Source of the DNA: Xenococcus sp. MO_188.B8
Lineage (GTDB): Bacteria; Cyanobacteriota; Cyanobacteriia; Cyanobacteriales; Xenococcaceae
Direction of reading: 5' to 3'
DNA length: 33,740 bases
NCBI GenBank assembly: GCA_030065615.1
Contig: JASJDR010000090.1
Location: forward strand, 1 to 33,740
The translations under genes were made by a program, and so were the position numbers. The first letter of the stretch is position 1. Every line of letters starts with the position of its first letter. Shown one piece after another: positions 8,735 through 17,023 of this stretch. Under the pieces are notes generated by a model that saw only the letters and a program-made list of their open reading frames with translations, was not told the DNA's origin and made no database searches.

Positions 8735-9661
8735 ATGACTTTATTTACTCGTGAGGAAATTCTTCAGCAAATTGCCCAGGGCAAATCTTTTTACCAAGCT
8801 GAACTAAGTAAAATTAATCTAGAATCTGCCAATTTAGATCGAGCTCAGTTTCCAGAAGCCTATTTACGGGGTGCTAATCTTAGCCAGGCTTCTTGCCAAA
8901 AAACAGATTTTAGTACAGCTATTTTAAGATTTGCTCGGCTCTTAGATGCGAATTTAACTGGGGCTAAATTAACTAGAACAGAACTCAATAGTGCTTATTT
9001 ACAGAGAACTAAGATTACCCAAGCAGAAGCGACGAAAGTTAAATTGTTTGGGGCTAATCTTGATTGCCTCGAAGCTGATTCGACAATTTTAGTTGAAGCA
9101 GATTTAAGGGATGTTGTGGGCAGCTCTGCTAACTTTCGTGGGGCTAATTTAGCAAAAGTTAATTTAAGCAATGCCCAGCTTGATCATGCCAATTTTAGTC
9201 ATGCTATCCTGAGAAAAGCGATCGCAATTAAAGGAAATTTCCCCCATACTATTTGGCAACAAGCAAATTTAGAAAAAATTAATTTTAGCTACAGTCGTCT
9301 AGTAGAAGCTGATTTTAGAGAAGCTAGTTTAATTGATGGCAATTTTACTGGGGCTAATTTAACCTTGGTGAACTTTCAGGCAGCAGAATTGTTAGAAACA
9401 ACCTTCAAAAACGCTAACTTAGAAAAAGTCGATCTCACCGATGCTTCTTTGTTAACCGCTGACTTAGAAGGAGCAACTTTAACTGAGGTAAATTTTACTC
9501 GCACAATTTTACAAGATGCAAACTTAGAAAATACTGTTTGGCACGAAGTTAACCTTGTTGATTGCAATGTTGATAATGCAGTTTTTACCAATGCAGAAGG
9601 CTTAACCAGTGAACAAAAGCAATGGCTAAGAAAAAATGGCGCCTTAAATGTTCCTAAATAA
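8735..9661 (+). CDS. Pentapeptide-repeat protein
   Basis: This 308-residue protein consists almost entirely of pentapeptide repeats of the form A-(N/D)-L-x-x, for example ESANLDRAQF, LRGANLSQAS and FTGANLTLVNF, from about residue 25 to 290. Such repeats fold into a right-handed quadrilateral beta-helix. The first 20 residues (LFTREEILQQIAQG) form a helical cap. No signal peptide or membrane segment is seen, so it is probably cytoplasmic. These proteins are very common in cyanobacteria and mostly of unknown function. Divergent from pyk, it starts at ATG 8735 after an AT-rich leader with no clear ribosome site. Confidence 0.88.
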   Translation: MTLFTREEILQQIAQGKSFYQAELSKINLESANLDRAQFPEAYLRGANLSQASCQKTDFSTAILRFARLLDANLTGAKLTRTELNSAYLQRTKITQAEATKVKLFGANLDCLEADSTILVEADLRDVVGSSANFRGANLAKVNLSNAQLDHANFSHAILRKAIAIKGNFPHTIWQQANLEKINFSYSRLVEADFREASLIDGNFTGANLTLVNFQAAELLETTFKNANLEKVDLTDASLLTADLEGATLTEVNFTRTILQDANLENTVWHEVNLVDCNVDNAVFTNAEGLTSEQKQWLRKNGALNVPK

Positions 9662-9747
9662 TCATATCTCAACAAGATTTAGTATTAATTGAAGCTCTTG
9701 GCGTGGAGCAACAAACTTCTCATTAGGTTAAATGAAGATGTCAACGC

Positions 9748-9798
9748 CTTATCTAGTAAGTTTTTTAGCAATTATAAGTTTTATTACCCAACAAGTCT
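9748..9798 (+). repeat. 51-bp sequence shared with the miniature element at 16841-16979
   Basis: From CTTATCT to CAACAAGTCT this segment matches 16929-16979 over 51 positions with no gaps and 8 mismatches. It corresponds to the right end of that element. The matching left end (AGACTTGTTG) is not found upstream here, so this is a decayed or half copy. Both copies lie just upstream of Ser/Thr kinase genes. Confidence 0.65.
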
Positions 9799-9824
9799 AA
9801 TATATGGAAAATCAGAGTACTCCC

Positions 9825-9899
9825 GCCGTGAAGCAACGGACGGGATGTACGAGTTTCGCCGTAAGATGACGGAATAAGCCCCTCGGCTTCTCTGACTTC
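9825..9899 (+). repeat. 75-bp dispersed repeat, copy A
   Basis: This runs from GCCGTGAAGC to GACTTC and matches 10069-10144 at about 65 of 76 positions with one gap. It is GC-richer than its surroundings and contains short self-complementary segments (CCGT/ACGG) with GCCCCTCGGCTT near the right end. It lies just upstream of, or inside, the leader of the kinase gene. A short open frame (9689-9877) runs through it and is not considered a gene. Confidence 0.7.
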
Positions 9900-9998
9900 G
9901 TGAGCTATCAAACTGCTTTGAAACTCCAATATGATATTATAAACAGTTTACAGAAAGTAATTATAGATACCTATAGATTAATCAATTTAGTTAAAAAT

Positions 9999-12863
9999 AT
10001 GTCCGATAATTCTTCAGAATCATTTCCTCAACAAACTGAAAAAATAGTAGATGAGTCAGGAAGACTAAGCCGTGAAGCGACGGACGGGGCGTACGAGTTC
10101 CGTGGTAAGACGACAGAATCAGCCCCTCGGCTTCCTCTAACTTCATCAAGTTTAAACCATTCTCAAACGGAAAAAACTCTGGTTGCACCTGATGGGATTC
10201 AACCTTCTCAAACTCATTGGATTAAAAAAGACTCTTTAGAAGGAAAAACTATCGGAGACAATAATCGTTATCTATTGCAAACTTTACTGGGTCAAGGCGG
10301 AATGAGTAAAGTTTATCAAGCTTTAGATAATAAGTTTGAAGAAAAAGTAGTTGCAATTAAATTGATGACTATTTATTCTTATGCCAATTATAAGAATTTA
10401 ATTAATAGATTTACAACAGAAATCAAAGTAATTTCAAGCCTTAAGCATCCCAACATCATACAAATTTTTGACTATGGCGTGACTCCAGAGAAATGGCCTT
10501 TTTCTGGTTCTCCATTCTATGTAATGGAATATTTTACCGGTGAAACTTTACAGGATAGATTAACCAAAAATACAACTCTATCTCTAGATTCTCTCTTCAA
10601 CATTATGGGTCAAGTTTGTGCTGGACTAAAAGAAGCTCATCAAAAAGGTATTGTTCACCGAGATTTAAAGCCAGATAATATCTTTCTGGTTGCTGGTGGT
10701 GCTTTCGGTGAAATTGTGAAAATTATTGATTTTGGGATTGCCAAGAATATTGGTTCTGATGACCAAAATTATACTAAAACTCAACCCGGATCTTTTATCG
10801 GAACCTATCGCTATGCCTCCCCCGAACAGTGTCGAGGATTATCAAATATTGACCAGAGGAGTGATATTTATAGTTTGGGTATCATTCTATATGAAGCGAT
10901 CTGTGGCAAAAATCCTTATGACTTAGACAAGGAATCAAGTCCTACTGAAGGAGATTGGATTGCTTGTCATATTAGAGTTCCTCCCAAACTATTATCAGAA
11001 CAACCAGGATGTGAAAATATAAATAGCAAATTAGAAGATCTTGTGATGAAGTGTTTGGCTAAATCTCCTGATAATAGATTTCTCAATATAGAGGAACTGC
11101 AGGACGCTTTGGCAAATAGTTTTTCACGACAAAACTATAATACAGAACAAGATACAAAAACTAAGGACTATCTAGGAAAAAATAGTTATTGCGTTGAAAC
11201 GAAGGATGAAGTTAAATTAACATCTAACCCAACAGTAAGAGAACCTGAAGAACAACCTACTCTTGCGGCACCAACAATAAGAGAAACTGAAGAACAAGTC
11301 ACTCTTCCTGAATCAACAGTAAGAGAAACTGAAGAACAACTTACCCTTTCTGCACCCACAGTCCCAGAAACCAATAAAAAATCGATTTCTAATACACTAG
11401 AATTCGCAGAAACTGATGAAAAACTTGCTGTACCTCCAACTCGTTCTATATCATCTTCAAAAGTTAGAAAATCTTCTAAAAGATTTGGCGTGATAACTGG
11501 CATCGCTACTATTTTAATGATGGTTTTTGGAATAGGAGGATATTTATTGTTCGTTAATCAATCCGAAAAAATATCTCAAGATAAAAGAAAAATTATAGCA
11601 ATAGTTCCAGAGTCTAATACTAATACTAATACTAATACTCAAAAATCTCTTGAAACAAATGATATGACTCCTCTCTTGGAAAGCCTTGAAACTCAATACC
11701 GACAAGAAAACTATGAAGACTGTTATCAATTAGCTATAAAATATCTTGAGCGAGATAATAGTGTAATTAACCAATGGGTCGGCAACTGTGGTTTAGAAGT
11801 AGCAAAAAGCAAAGCAAATACTAATAATTATCGTGATGCTATTACTATAGCTCAAACAATACCTAATACAATTCCTAAATATCAAGAAGTCAAAGATAAT
11901 ATTAACACTTGGACTGAGGAAGTTTTAGACTATGCTACTAAAATTTATAAAGAAGAAGGTAAACTAGAGGAAGCTATCAAAATTACTAATATTATTCGGG
12001 AAAATAACAACTTCAAAACTAAAATTGCCGATTTAATTTCTCAATGGCAACAAGAAGAAGAAAAGTATCAAGGTATAATCGAGCAGGCTCAAAGCTTATT
12101 AGATCAAGCACAATGGGATGCTGCCAAAAAAGAAGTGGAAAAAATACCTTCTGATTTTGCTTTCTTGAGACGAAAAGCCCAACCTATTTTGAATGAGGCC
12201 AATCAACAGATAAATCAAATTGCAGCAGCTGAACAACGCCGCTTAGAGGAAGAACAACGTCTGAGGGCAGAAGCCGAAGCTGAACAACGCCGCCTAGAAG
12301 AAGAGCAACGTCTCAAAGCCAAAGCTGAACAACGTCGCTTAGAGGAAGAACAACGCCTGCAGGAAGAAGCCGAAGCTGAACAACGTCGCTTAGAGGAAGA
12401 ACAACGCCTGCAGGAAGAAGCAGCAGCTGAACAACGCCGCCTAGAAGAAGAACAACGTCTGAAGGAAGAAGCAGCAGCCGAACAACGCCGACTAGAAGAA
12501 GAACAACGCCTGAAGGAAGAAGCCGAAGCTGAACAACGTCGCTTAGAGGAAGAGCAGCGCCTGAAGGAAGAAGCCGAAGCTGAACAACGTCGCTTAGAAG
12601 AAGAGCAGCGGCTCAGAGCTGAAGCTCAAAAACGCCGCCTAGAAGAAGAGCAATTGTCAATCTTTAGTGTGAACGGAGAAGAAGTTCCAACCCATATACA
12701 GTCTATTATACGTGGCATAGCGGCTAGACAGGAGTTAAAACTAAGTAACTGTCAAGTAGCACCAGTACGTGTTATGGTCAATCAATTATATGGCTTTTGT
12801 GCTCATTCTAATTACAGGTACAATGCCGGTAAATACCACATTAACGTTCCAAATCTAGAATAA
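9999..12863 (+). CDS. Membrane Ser/Thr protein kinase with long coiled-coil periplasmic tail
   Basis: This is a Hanks-type kinase. Numbered from the GTG at 9900 (987 residues), the kinase domain has GQGGMSKVY, Lys154 in VAIK, Asp255 in HRDLKPDN, Asp277 in DFG, and SPEQ. After it come three to four copies of a Pro/Thr/Glu-rich 17-residue unit (PTVREPEEQPTL-like), one transmembrane helix (about 530-551), and a probably periplasmic part. That part has helical repeats, then eight AEQRRLEEEQRL units forming a coiled coil, and a small C-terminal domain with two cysteines. I prefer the ATG at 9999 (954 residues) because the sequence before it is repeat-rich leader, although the frame is open from a GTG at 9900. 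Residues 51-81 of the longer form are translated from a 75-bp repeat. It is followed 14 nt later by a Gln-rich gene, probably in one operon. Confidence 0.88.
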   Translation: MSDNSSESFPQQTEKIVDESGRLSREATDGAYEFRGKTTESAPRLPLTSSSLNHSQTEKTLVAPDGIQPSQTHWIKKDSLEGKTIGDNNRYLLQTLLGQGGMSKVYQALDNKFEEKVVAIKLMTIYSYANYKNLINRFTTEIKVISSLKHPNIIQIFDYGVTPEKWPFSGSPFYVMEYFTGETLQDRLTKNTTLSLDSLFNIMGQVCAGLKEAHQKGIVHRDLKPDNIFLVAGGAFGEIVKIIDFGIAKNIGSDDQNYTKTQPGSFIGTYRYASPEQCRGLSNIDQRSDIYSLGIILYEAICGKNPYDLDKESSPTEGDWIACHIRVPPKLLSEQPGCENINSKLEDLVMKCLAKSPDNRFLNIEELQDALANSFSRQNYNTEQDTKTKDYLGKNSYCVETKDEVKLTSNPTVREPEEQPTLAAPTIRETEEQVTLPESTVRETEEQLTLSAPTVPETNKKSISNTLEFAETDEKLAVPPTRSISSSKVRKSSKRFGVITGIATILMMVFGIGGYLLFVNQSEKISQDKRKIIAIVPESNTNTNTNTQKSLETNDMTPLLESLETQYRQENYEDCYQLAIKYLERDNSVINQWVGNCGLEVAKSKANTNNYRDAITIAQTIPNTIPKYQEVKDNINTWTEEVLDYATKIYKEEGKLEEAIKITNIIRENNNFKTKIADLISQWQQEEEKYQGIIEQAQSLLDQAQWDAAKKEVEKIPSDFAFLRRKAQPILNEANQQINQIAAAEQRRLEEEQRLRAEAEAEQRRLEEEQRLKAKAEQRRLEEEQRLQEEAEAEQRRLEEEQRLQEEAAAEQRRLEEEQRLKEEAAAEQRRLEEEQRLKEEAEAEQRRLEEEQRLKEEAEAEQRRLEEEQRLRAEAQKRRLEEEQLSIFSVNGEEVPTHIQSIIRGIAARQELKLSNCQVAPVRVMVNQLYGFCAHSNYRYNAGKYHINVPNLE
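10069..10144 (+). repeat. 75-bp dispersed repeat, copy B, inside the kinase gene
   Basis: This copy of the repeat at 9825-9899 is read in frame within the kinase N-terminal region as SREATDGAYEFRG and following residues. The arms AAGCCG (10067-10072) and CGGCTT near 10128-10133 can pair. In another frame both copies read AVK-(R/Q)-RTG-x-TS and, allowing a stop in one, (R/Q)N(Q/K)PLGF. This resembles C-terminal tails of IS200/IS605-type TnpB proteins, but that is tentative. Confidence 0.65.
12228..12650 (+). repeat. Coding tandem repeat, 45-51 bp unit
   Basis: Eight units encoding AEQRRLEEEQRL plus 3-5 variable residues (RAEAE, KAK, QEEAE, KEEAA and similar) follow one another. A ninth unit is degenerate (QKRRLEEEQL). 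Nucleotide identity between units is high, so the array is prone to length change by slippage or recombination. The product is a charged alpha-helical coiled coil. Confidence 0.85.
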
Positions 12864-12877
12864 AAATAGAAAAATAG

Positions 12878-13492
12878 ATGATTGATTTAGTATCTTCGGC
12901 ACTGATAATAGCATTACAAATAGGACAAGCTCCTGAAAACCCTTCAGTACCAGGATGTCTATTTATAGATGGAATTGAGTACTGTCGAAAACAAGATCAA
13001 CCTACAATTCAACAAGATCAAACTATCCCCCAACAAGATCAACCTACAATTCAACAAGATCAAACTATCCCCCAACAAGATCAACCTACAGTTCAACAAA
13101 ATCAAACTATCCCCCAGCAGAATCAAACTATAATTCAACAAGATCAAACGACAGAGGTTACTACTCCCATATATAAACTAGACCCTGAAACCATGAAGGA
13201 TCCACGATATGGGCAAGTGTTTTTCACATTCAATTCAGTTAAAACACAGAATGATTGTATTGAGTCATTGCTATTAGTAGTAGAGAATCTACCACAGCGA
13301 GGTGATACTACCTGTGCGGACACCGTAATCACTGCATTTGGCGATGAGTTCATCACTAACCCTACTGTACAAGAAAATATCTTTCGCATGACAGCACATT
13401 ACACTAGAAGCGTGCTCAAACGCGAGTTCAAGCTCCCACTTGGATTAGAGCGCCGACTAACATCAGCCACTGGTTTGGTAGTAGAACAATAA
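12878..13492 (+). CDS. Gln-rich repeat protein, probably exported, partner of upstream kinase
   Basis: This 204-residue protein is not recognised. A hydrophobic N-terminus (LVSSALIIALQIGQA) could be a signal peptide or anchor. Residues about 38-92 are tandem 14-residue units of the form DQPTIQQDQTIPQQ. The C-terminal 105 residues form a compact domain with cysteines (NDCIESLL, TTCADTVI), suggesting an extracytoplasmic disulfide. The gene starts 14 nt after the kinase stop, so it is probably co-transcribed. It may be a periplasmic partner of the kinase tail, which also ends in a small Cys-containing domain; this is inference from position. The start is the ATG at 12878 and its ribosome site is weak. 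Confidence 0.65.
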   Translation: MIDLVSSALIIALQIGQAPENPSVPGCLFIDGIEYCRKQDQPTIQQDQTIPQQDQPTIQQDQTIPQQDQPTVQQNQTIPQQNQTIIQQDQTTEVTTPIYKLDPETMKDPRYGQVFFTFNSVKTQNDCIESLLLVVENLPQRGDTTCADTVITAFGDEFITNPTVQENIFRMTAHYTRSVLKREFKLPLGLERRLTSATGLVVEQ

Positions 13493-13592
13493 AAATATTC
13501 TTTATAACTTAAAATACTTTTTATAATTTTAATATTGCTATGTTAAACAGGGTAAATAATTAGTACGGACAATATTAGGCAAGTTTAATCTT

Positions 13593-14189
13593 CTAACTTT
13601 TCTTCTTTTTCGTTTTTTTTAAAGCCCAGTTACGAGTCAAAATAGTGCGGGGATGAATAGTTTTTTGGCTATTAATTAAATGTTTTAAAGCATAATCACT
13701 AGTTTGCCAGGTACATTTATATAAATTTTGGGTAGCAATATTTCTTAAGGCTTCTAATTCTGGTTTATTACCACGATTTGGCTCGATCGCATCGGCAATG
13801 AAAACAATACAACTTAATTTACTCATCTGGGGATTACCTAAAGTATGATTTGCGATCGCCTCTAAAATTTCGGGATCTGCGATCGCAAATTCTTTTTGGG
13901 CGACGATGGCGCTAATATCTGCATGGATTAAATGAGGATTATTTTTACAGATAGGATCGATCGCGATCTTATTTTTTTTGGCTATTCGTAATAATTTTTT
14001 GGGCGGGAAAAATTTAGCTAAATCATGCAATAAACCAGCCTTTCCCGCTTGGATCGGATCTATTTGATGGCAGGAAGCTAAATCAATACAAGTTTGTTCG
14101 ACTCCTAAGATATGTTGTAAACGATGGTCAGAGACGTTTTCCTGTAACCATTTGAGCACAAGATCTCGCCAAGATTTATGATTGTTCAT
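13593..14189 (-). CDS. yqeK: HD-domain diadenosine tetraphosphatase YqeK
   Basis: This is a cytoplasmic HD-domain hydrolase of the YqeK family, which cleaves diadenosine tetraphosphate symmetrically to ADP. Motifs seen in order are RLQHILGVE (first metal His), GLLHDLAKF (the HD pair), PHLIHADISA, ANHTLG and FIADAIEPNR. The length of about 198 residues is normal. I choose the ATG at 14189; the frame is also open from a TTG four codons upstream. The C-terminus is very Lys-rich (KKTKKKKS). In many bacteria yqeK lies beside nadD or rsfS, but neither is adjacent here. Confidence 0.88.
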   Translation of the reverse strand: MNNHKSWRDLVLKWLQENVSDHRLQHILGVEQTCIDLASCHQIDPIQAGKAGLLHDLAKFFPPKKLLRIAKKNKIAIDPICKNNPHLIHADISAIVAQKEFAIADPEILEAIANHTLGNPQMSKLSCIVFIADAIEPNRGNKPELEALRNIATQNLYKCTWQTSDYALKHLINSQKTIHPRTILTRNWALKKTKKKKS

Positions 14190-14378
14190 CCTCAAGTACA
14201 AATTACTGTAGTGAGCTCGCTAAAAAAAACTAAAAGCTTTTATGAAGCGCACTTTCTAACACTTAAGATAAAAGTTTTCCTTATTTATTCAAGGTTAACT
14301 TAATAATTATTGAAGTTTTAGCAAGATCCGTAAAATCACTTATATAAATCAAAGTAGACAAACTTATCAGCAATCAAA

Positions 14379-14903
14379 ATGTCAGTAATCAAAATAAACA
14401 GGATTAGTTGGCGTCGGTTTTTGGGAGTTTCCCTAGCAGGTATCCTATTGTTTGTTACTGCTTGCACCTCGGCACCTCCTTCTCGCTTCGATCAAGCTCA
14501 ACAGGAAAGCACTTCTAGAGGTGCTACCTCGGTAGTTAGAGAATCGGAATCTGGTGGCAGCTTTAATAGTTATTTCCCTAAATCTGGTGATGGCTATCAA
14601 CGAGTTTTTAGCCAAGAAAAGAAAGGTTTTGCCGAAGCTAAATTGAAAAAAGACGGTAAAGAAGTTGCTGTCATGGCAATTTCCGATACTCTCAACAATC
14701 CGACTGCCCGGAAAAAATTCCAAAATAGTACCGATGAGATCAATGGCTATCCCGCAATAAGTCAAGGAAAATCTGCCACTGCCGTGTTAATTGACGATCG
14801 CTTCCAGGTGAAAGTCTTATCTCGCAATAGCTCTTTTACAGAAAGCGATCGCGTTGATTGGTTGCAAAAATTCGATCTAAGTGGTTTAGCTCGTATCAAG
14901 TAA
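14379..14903 (+). CDS. Putative lipoprotein, cyanobacterial
   Basis: This 174-residue protein has a lipoprotein signal: twin Arg near the start (WRRFL), a hydrophobic core and the lipobox VTAC with Cys29 as the lipidated residue. The mature part is a small alpha/beta domain (GYQRVFSQEKKGFAEAKL to LQKFDLSGLARI). It resembles uncharacterised cyanobacterial lipoproteins, but I cannot assign a function. It probably sits on the periplasmic face of a membrane. The next gene starts 50 nt downstream on the same strand, so the two may form an operon. Confidence 0.8.
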   Translation: MSVIKINRISWRRFLGVSLAGILLFVTACTSAPPSRFDQAQQESTSRGATSVVRESESGGSFNSYFPKSGDGYQRVFSQEKKGFAEAKLKKDGKEVAVMAISDTLNNPTARKKFQNSTDEINGYPAISQGKSATAVLIDDRFQVKVLSRNSSFTESDRVDWLQKFDLSGLARIK

Positions 14904-14953
14904 CGATCTGTACCAATCACTATCACCCACCACAAATTTAAGAGGAAACAATT

Positions 14954-15844
14954 ATGGGCAAACCGATTCAAAAATTAGTTGATGAGTTACCGACCAGCAA
15001 TATGACCACGCTCATGTTGCGATCGCTAGATTTTGTAGTTCCTGGAGAATGGGAAAATCTCGTTGGCTTTGAAAATACTATTCGCACGGTTACTGGAGAA
15101 TCTGATGAAGATCTGATCCAACAGATCGGCGAGCGGGCAATTTGGCTTTACAATGATAAATCTCAAGGTTATCAAACAGCCATGTGGCTCTATCAGACCG
15201 TTGATAATGCCGATAGTGTTTTAGGGGCGGCTGCTTTAGCTAATAAAGTAGGCAATAAAATTCCTTTGCTAGGGGGATTTTTGACGAAAGTTACCCCCAA
15301 TCCTGATAAAGCTCAGTCCATAGATTTATGCATTAAGTTAGTAGTCGAGTTACTAGCTTTTTGCCAGATTAACGGGATTCCTGGAGATAGTATTGGAGAT
15401 TTTGTTGGTTCTTTAGCTGATTATGGAGGAGAATCTCTGATGCGGATGGCGGCTTTGATCTGTGTTGATGGTTTAATACCCCTCGGTCCCGATTTTCTGC
15501 TGAAAATACAGTCTACTATCAGTAATCTGTCTTCTCAGGATTTAGATTCTAATCAAGCTTTTTCTCAGTTAAAGGAATTTATTCCTGGGGGAAGTTCTAG
15601 TGAGCAACTGGGCTTTATTGGCGATAGTTTTGATGCTGTCAAAGGTTGGATGGATAATTTTGTTGGCGATCACGATCTTTCTCCAGAGAAGATTATGGAT
15701 AATTTACAAGGTTTTTTAGAATTCTCTGACGATAAACTCGATTATGTAGCTGCATTTCTCGATATGACTACCAACTATTACGAACATACAGGTACCCAAA
15801 CCATTGCGGCAAGGTTAATTGAACGAGCTATGGCTGAAATTTAG
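14954..15844 (+). CDS. Conserved cyanobacterial protein of unknown function
   Basis: This 296-residue, mostly helical, acidic protein has no signal peptide. The segment ALANKVGNKIPLLGGFLTKV is amphipathic rather than a clear membrane helix. I do not recognise a named domain. The start is well supported: AGAGGA at 14941-14946 lies 7 nt before the ATG at 14954. The gene follows the lipoprotein gene by 50 nt, suggesting a shared transcript and perhaps a shared process. Confidence 0.75.
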   Translation: MGKPIQKLVDELPTSNMTTLMLRSLDFVVPGEWENLVGFENTIRTVTGESDEDLIQQIGERAIWLYNDKSQGYQTAMWLYQTVDNADSVLGAAALANKVGNKIPLLGGFLTKVTPNPDKAQSIDLCIKLVVELLAFCQINGIPGDSIGDFVGSLADYGGESLMRMAALICVDGLIPLGPDFLLKIQSTISNLSSQDLDSNQAFSQLKEFIPGGSSSEQLGFIGDSFDAVKGWMDNFVGDHDLSPEKIMDNLQGFLEFSDDKLDYVAAFLDMTTNYYEHTGTQTIAARLIERAMAEI

Positions 15845-16222
15845 GTTGCAAAAAAAATTTGTAGGGACGTAGCATCTACGTTCCTATGCCGCAAGCTAAA
15901 GAAGACTCCAATACAGGGTTAGTTTGTCGGCGAGATATATTTTAATTTTGGTCATCAGTAAATATTGCAGATATTGCTGAGTAACTTAACAAAAGTCGGA
16001 TTTTTTTTCTCAAGCGATCGTCAATAAATTCTATCTGATTCAATTGTACCGAGTTTAGTTTGAAGTAATTTTTATTCTGCTTCATCTAGATTGAGATATA
16101 TATCGATAAATCCTGAGATTATAGCACTACGTAATTTGGTTAGGACATTGGTAAACGCCCCAGCCCATGATTAGTAAACTTTTGACTTCTCTTGGTGCGC
16201 GACGCGAAGCTAGTCCTTTAGG
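15845..16222. other. Intergenic stretch with a palindromic repeat
   Basis: A hairpin formed by AGGGACGTA and TACGTTCCT (about 15863-15885) lies 20 nt after the previous stop. It resembles the GTAGGGACGTAGCA-type repeats common in cyanobacteria and may also end transcription, though no T-run follows. The rest is AT-rich with no gene. Near 16190-16222 the sequence GCGCGACGCGAAGCTAGTCC leads into the next hairpin repeat. Confidence 0.4.
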
Positions 16223-16257
16223 GCGTTCCTTGGCGGATTAAAAATCCGCAGGGTCGC
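16223..16257 (+). repeat. 35-nt dispersed hairpin repeat, copy B
   Basis: The unit is GCGTTCCTTG, stem GCGGATT (16233-16239), loop AAA, stem AATCCGC (16243-16249), then AGGGTCGC. It has the same flanks, loop and spacing as copy A at 6378-6412, with a different but fully paired 7-bp stem. TTTTGACTTTTGACTT follows. The repeat supplies the last codons and stop of the pseudogene on the opposite strand. Confidence 0.7.
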
Positions 16258-16807
16258 ACCGCTTTTGACTTTTGACTTGCGCGTAGCGCCATAACTGCAT
16301 TTTAGCTGGATCTAATTTTAGGCTAACTAACAACCGTAGACATTGTGCCTTAACTCTAGGACGATCTTCTGGGGCAATCTGCATTTTTGCCATGAGTGCT
16401 GAAGCTATGGGATTGCGCTGATTAAGAAAATCTCGCCAATTCAGTCGATTGAGCTGCAATATTCGATAGTTAAATTCTAAAACTTTGAAATCGGGAAATT
16501 CCACTTGATAACTAGTTTCTGTTGCTTTGAGGGGTCGGTCATAGGAAAATACAACTACTGGATAAATGGGCAGATTATATTTCTCATGGAGACGGGAAAA
16601 ATAACGAAACATTCGCTGATTAAAGTTGGCTTGATTGTAGGATTGATTTTCAACATGAATCAGGAAATAAGAAGAACGGCTCTGAAATTTTGCCTGTACT
16701 AGTAAATCTGCTTCGTAACGTTCCCCAACCGTAACATCAGTGAAAATTTCTTTGTCCAGAAAAGTTATCGAATCTGGTTCGAGATAAGTCATTACTTCGG
16801 GAAAACA
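16238..16807 (-). pseudogene. Rpn/PD-(D/E)XK-like transposase-associated nuclease, truncated at both ends
   Basis: The frame contains LEPDSITFLDKEIFTD, DLLVQAKF, FLIHVENQS, RMFRYFSRLHEKY and APEDRPRVKAQCLRLL. These are characteristic of a cyanobacterial protein family annotated as Rpn/PD-(D/E)XK-type or DUF4351-type. The catalytic-like D...E-x-Q pattern (EADLLVQ, HVENQ) is present. Homology extends upstream of the first ATG (16792) as NKCFPEV until a TGA, so the usual N-terminal 20-30 residues are missing. After AKMQL (16292) the C-terminal part is replaced by repeat-derived residues (WRYAQVKSQKRCDPADF). It is therefore a decayed gene. A 139-bp miniature element lies about 35 bp beyond its 5' end. 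Confidence 0.7.
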
Positions 16808-16840
16808 TTTATTGTTTCAATTACTCACAAGTTAAATATG

Positions 16841-16979
16841 AGACTTGTTGCGAATTAAGTCAAAAAAACGGGTAGAACCCTTGTCAATCAAGGCATCCAG
16901 CTATTTCTCAACCGAAATCGCTAAAACTCTTATCTGGTAAGCTTTTCAGCCGTTGTAAATTTTATTACGCAACAAGTCT
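16841..16979. mobile_element. 139-bp miniature inverted-repeat element
   Basis: Perfect 12-bp terminal inverted repeats AGACTTGTTGCG (16841-16852) and CGCAACAAGTCT (16968-16979) are flanked by the 3-bp direct repeat ATG (16838-16840 and 16980-16982). The interior does not code for protein. The right 51 bp match 9748-9798. A 3-bp duplication occurs in several IS families, so the parent cannot be named from this alone. It lies 45 bp upstream of the kinase start and may supply or separate its promoter. Confidence 0.7.
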
Positions 16980-17023
16980 ATGATATGGTCAAATTAATTT
17001 CTTAATCGCGTAATAAGATTTCT

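Noticed and set aside
9689..9877. Open frame of 62 codons between the pentapeptide gene and the kinase
   Set aside because: Its codons come from two dispersed repeats (9748-9798 and 9825-9899). It has no ribosome site and no family match.
12959..13147. Minus-strand frame rich in ILLGDSLILLNC repeats
   Set aside because: It is the reverse reading of the Gln-rich tandem repeat of the gene at 12878-13492, not a hydrophobic protein gene.
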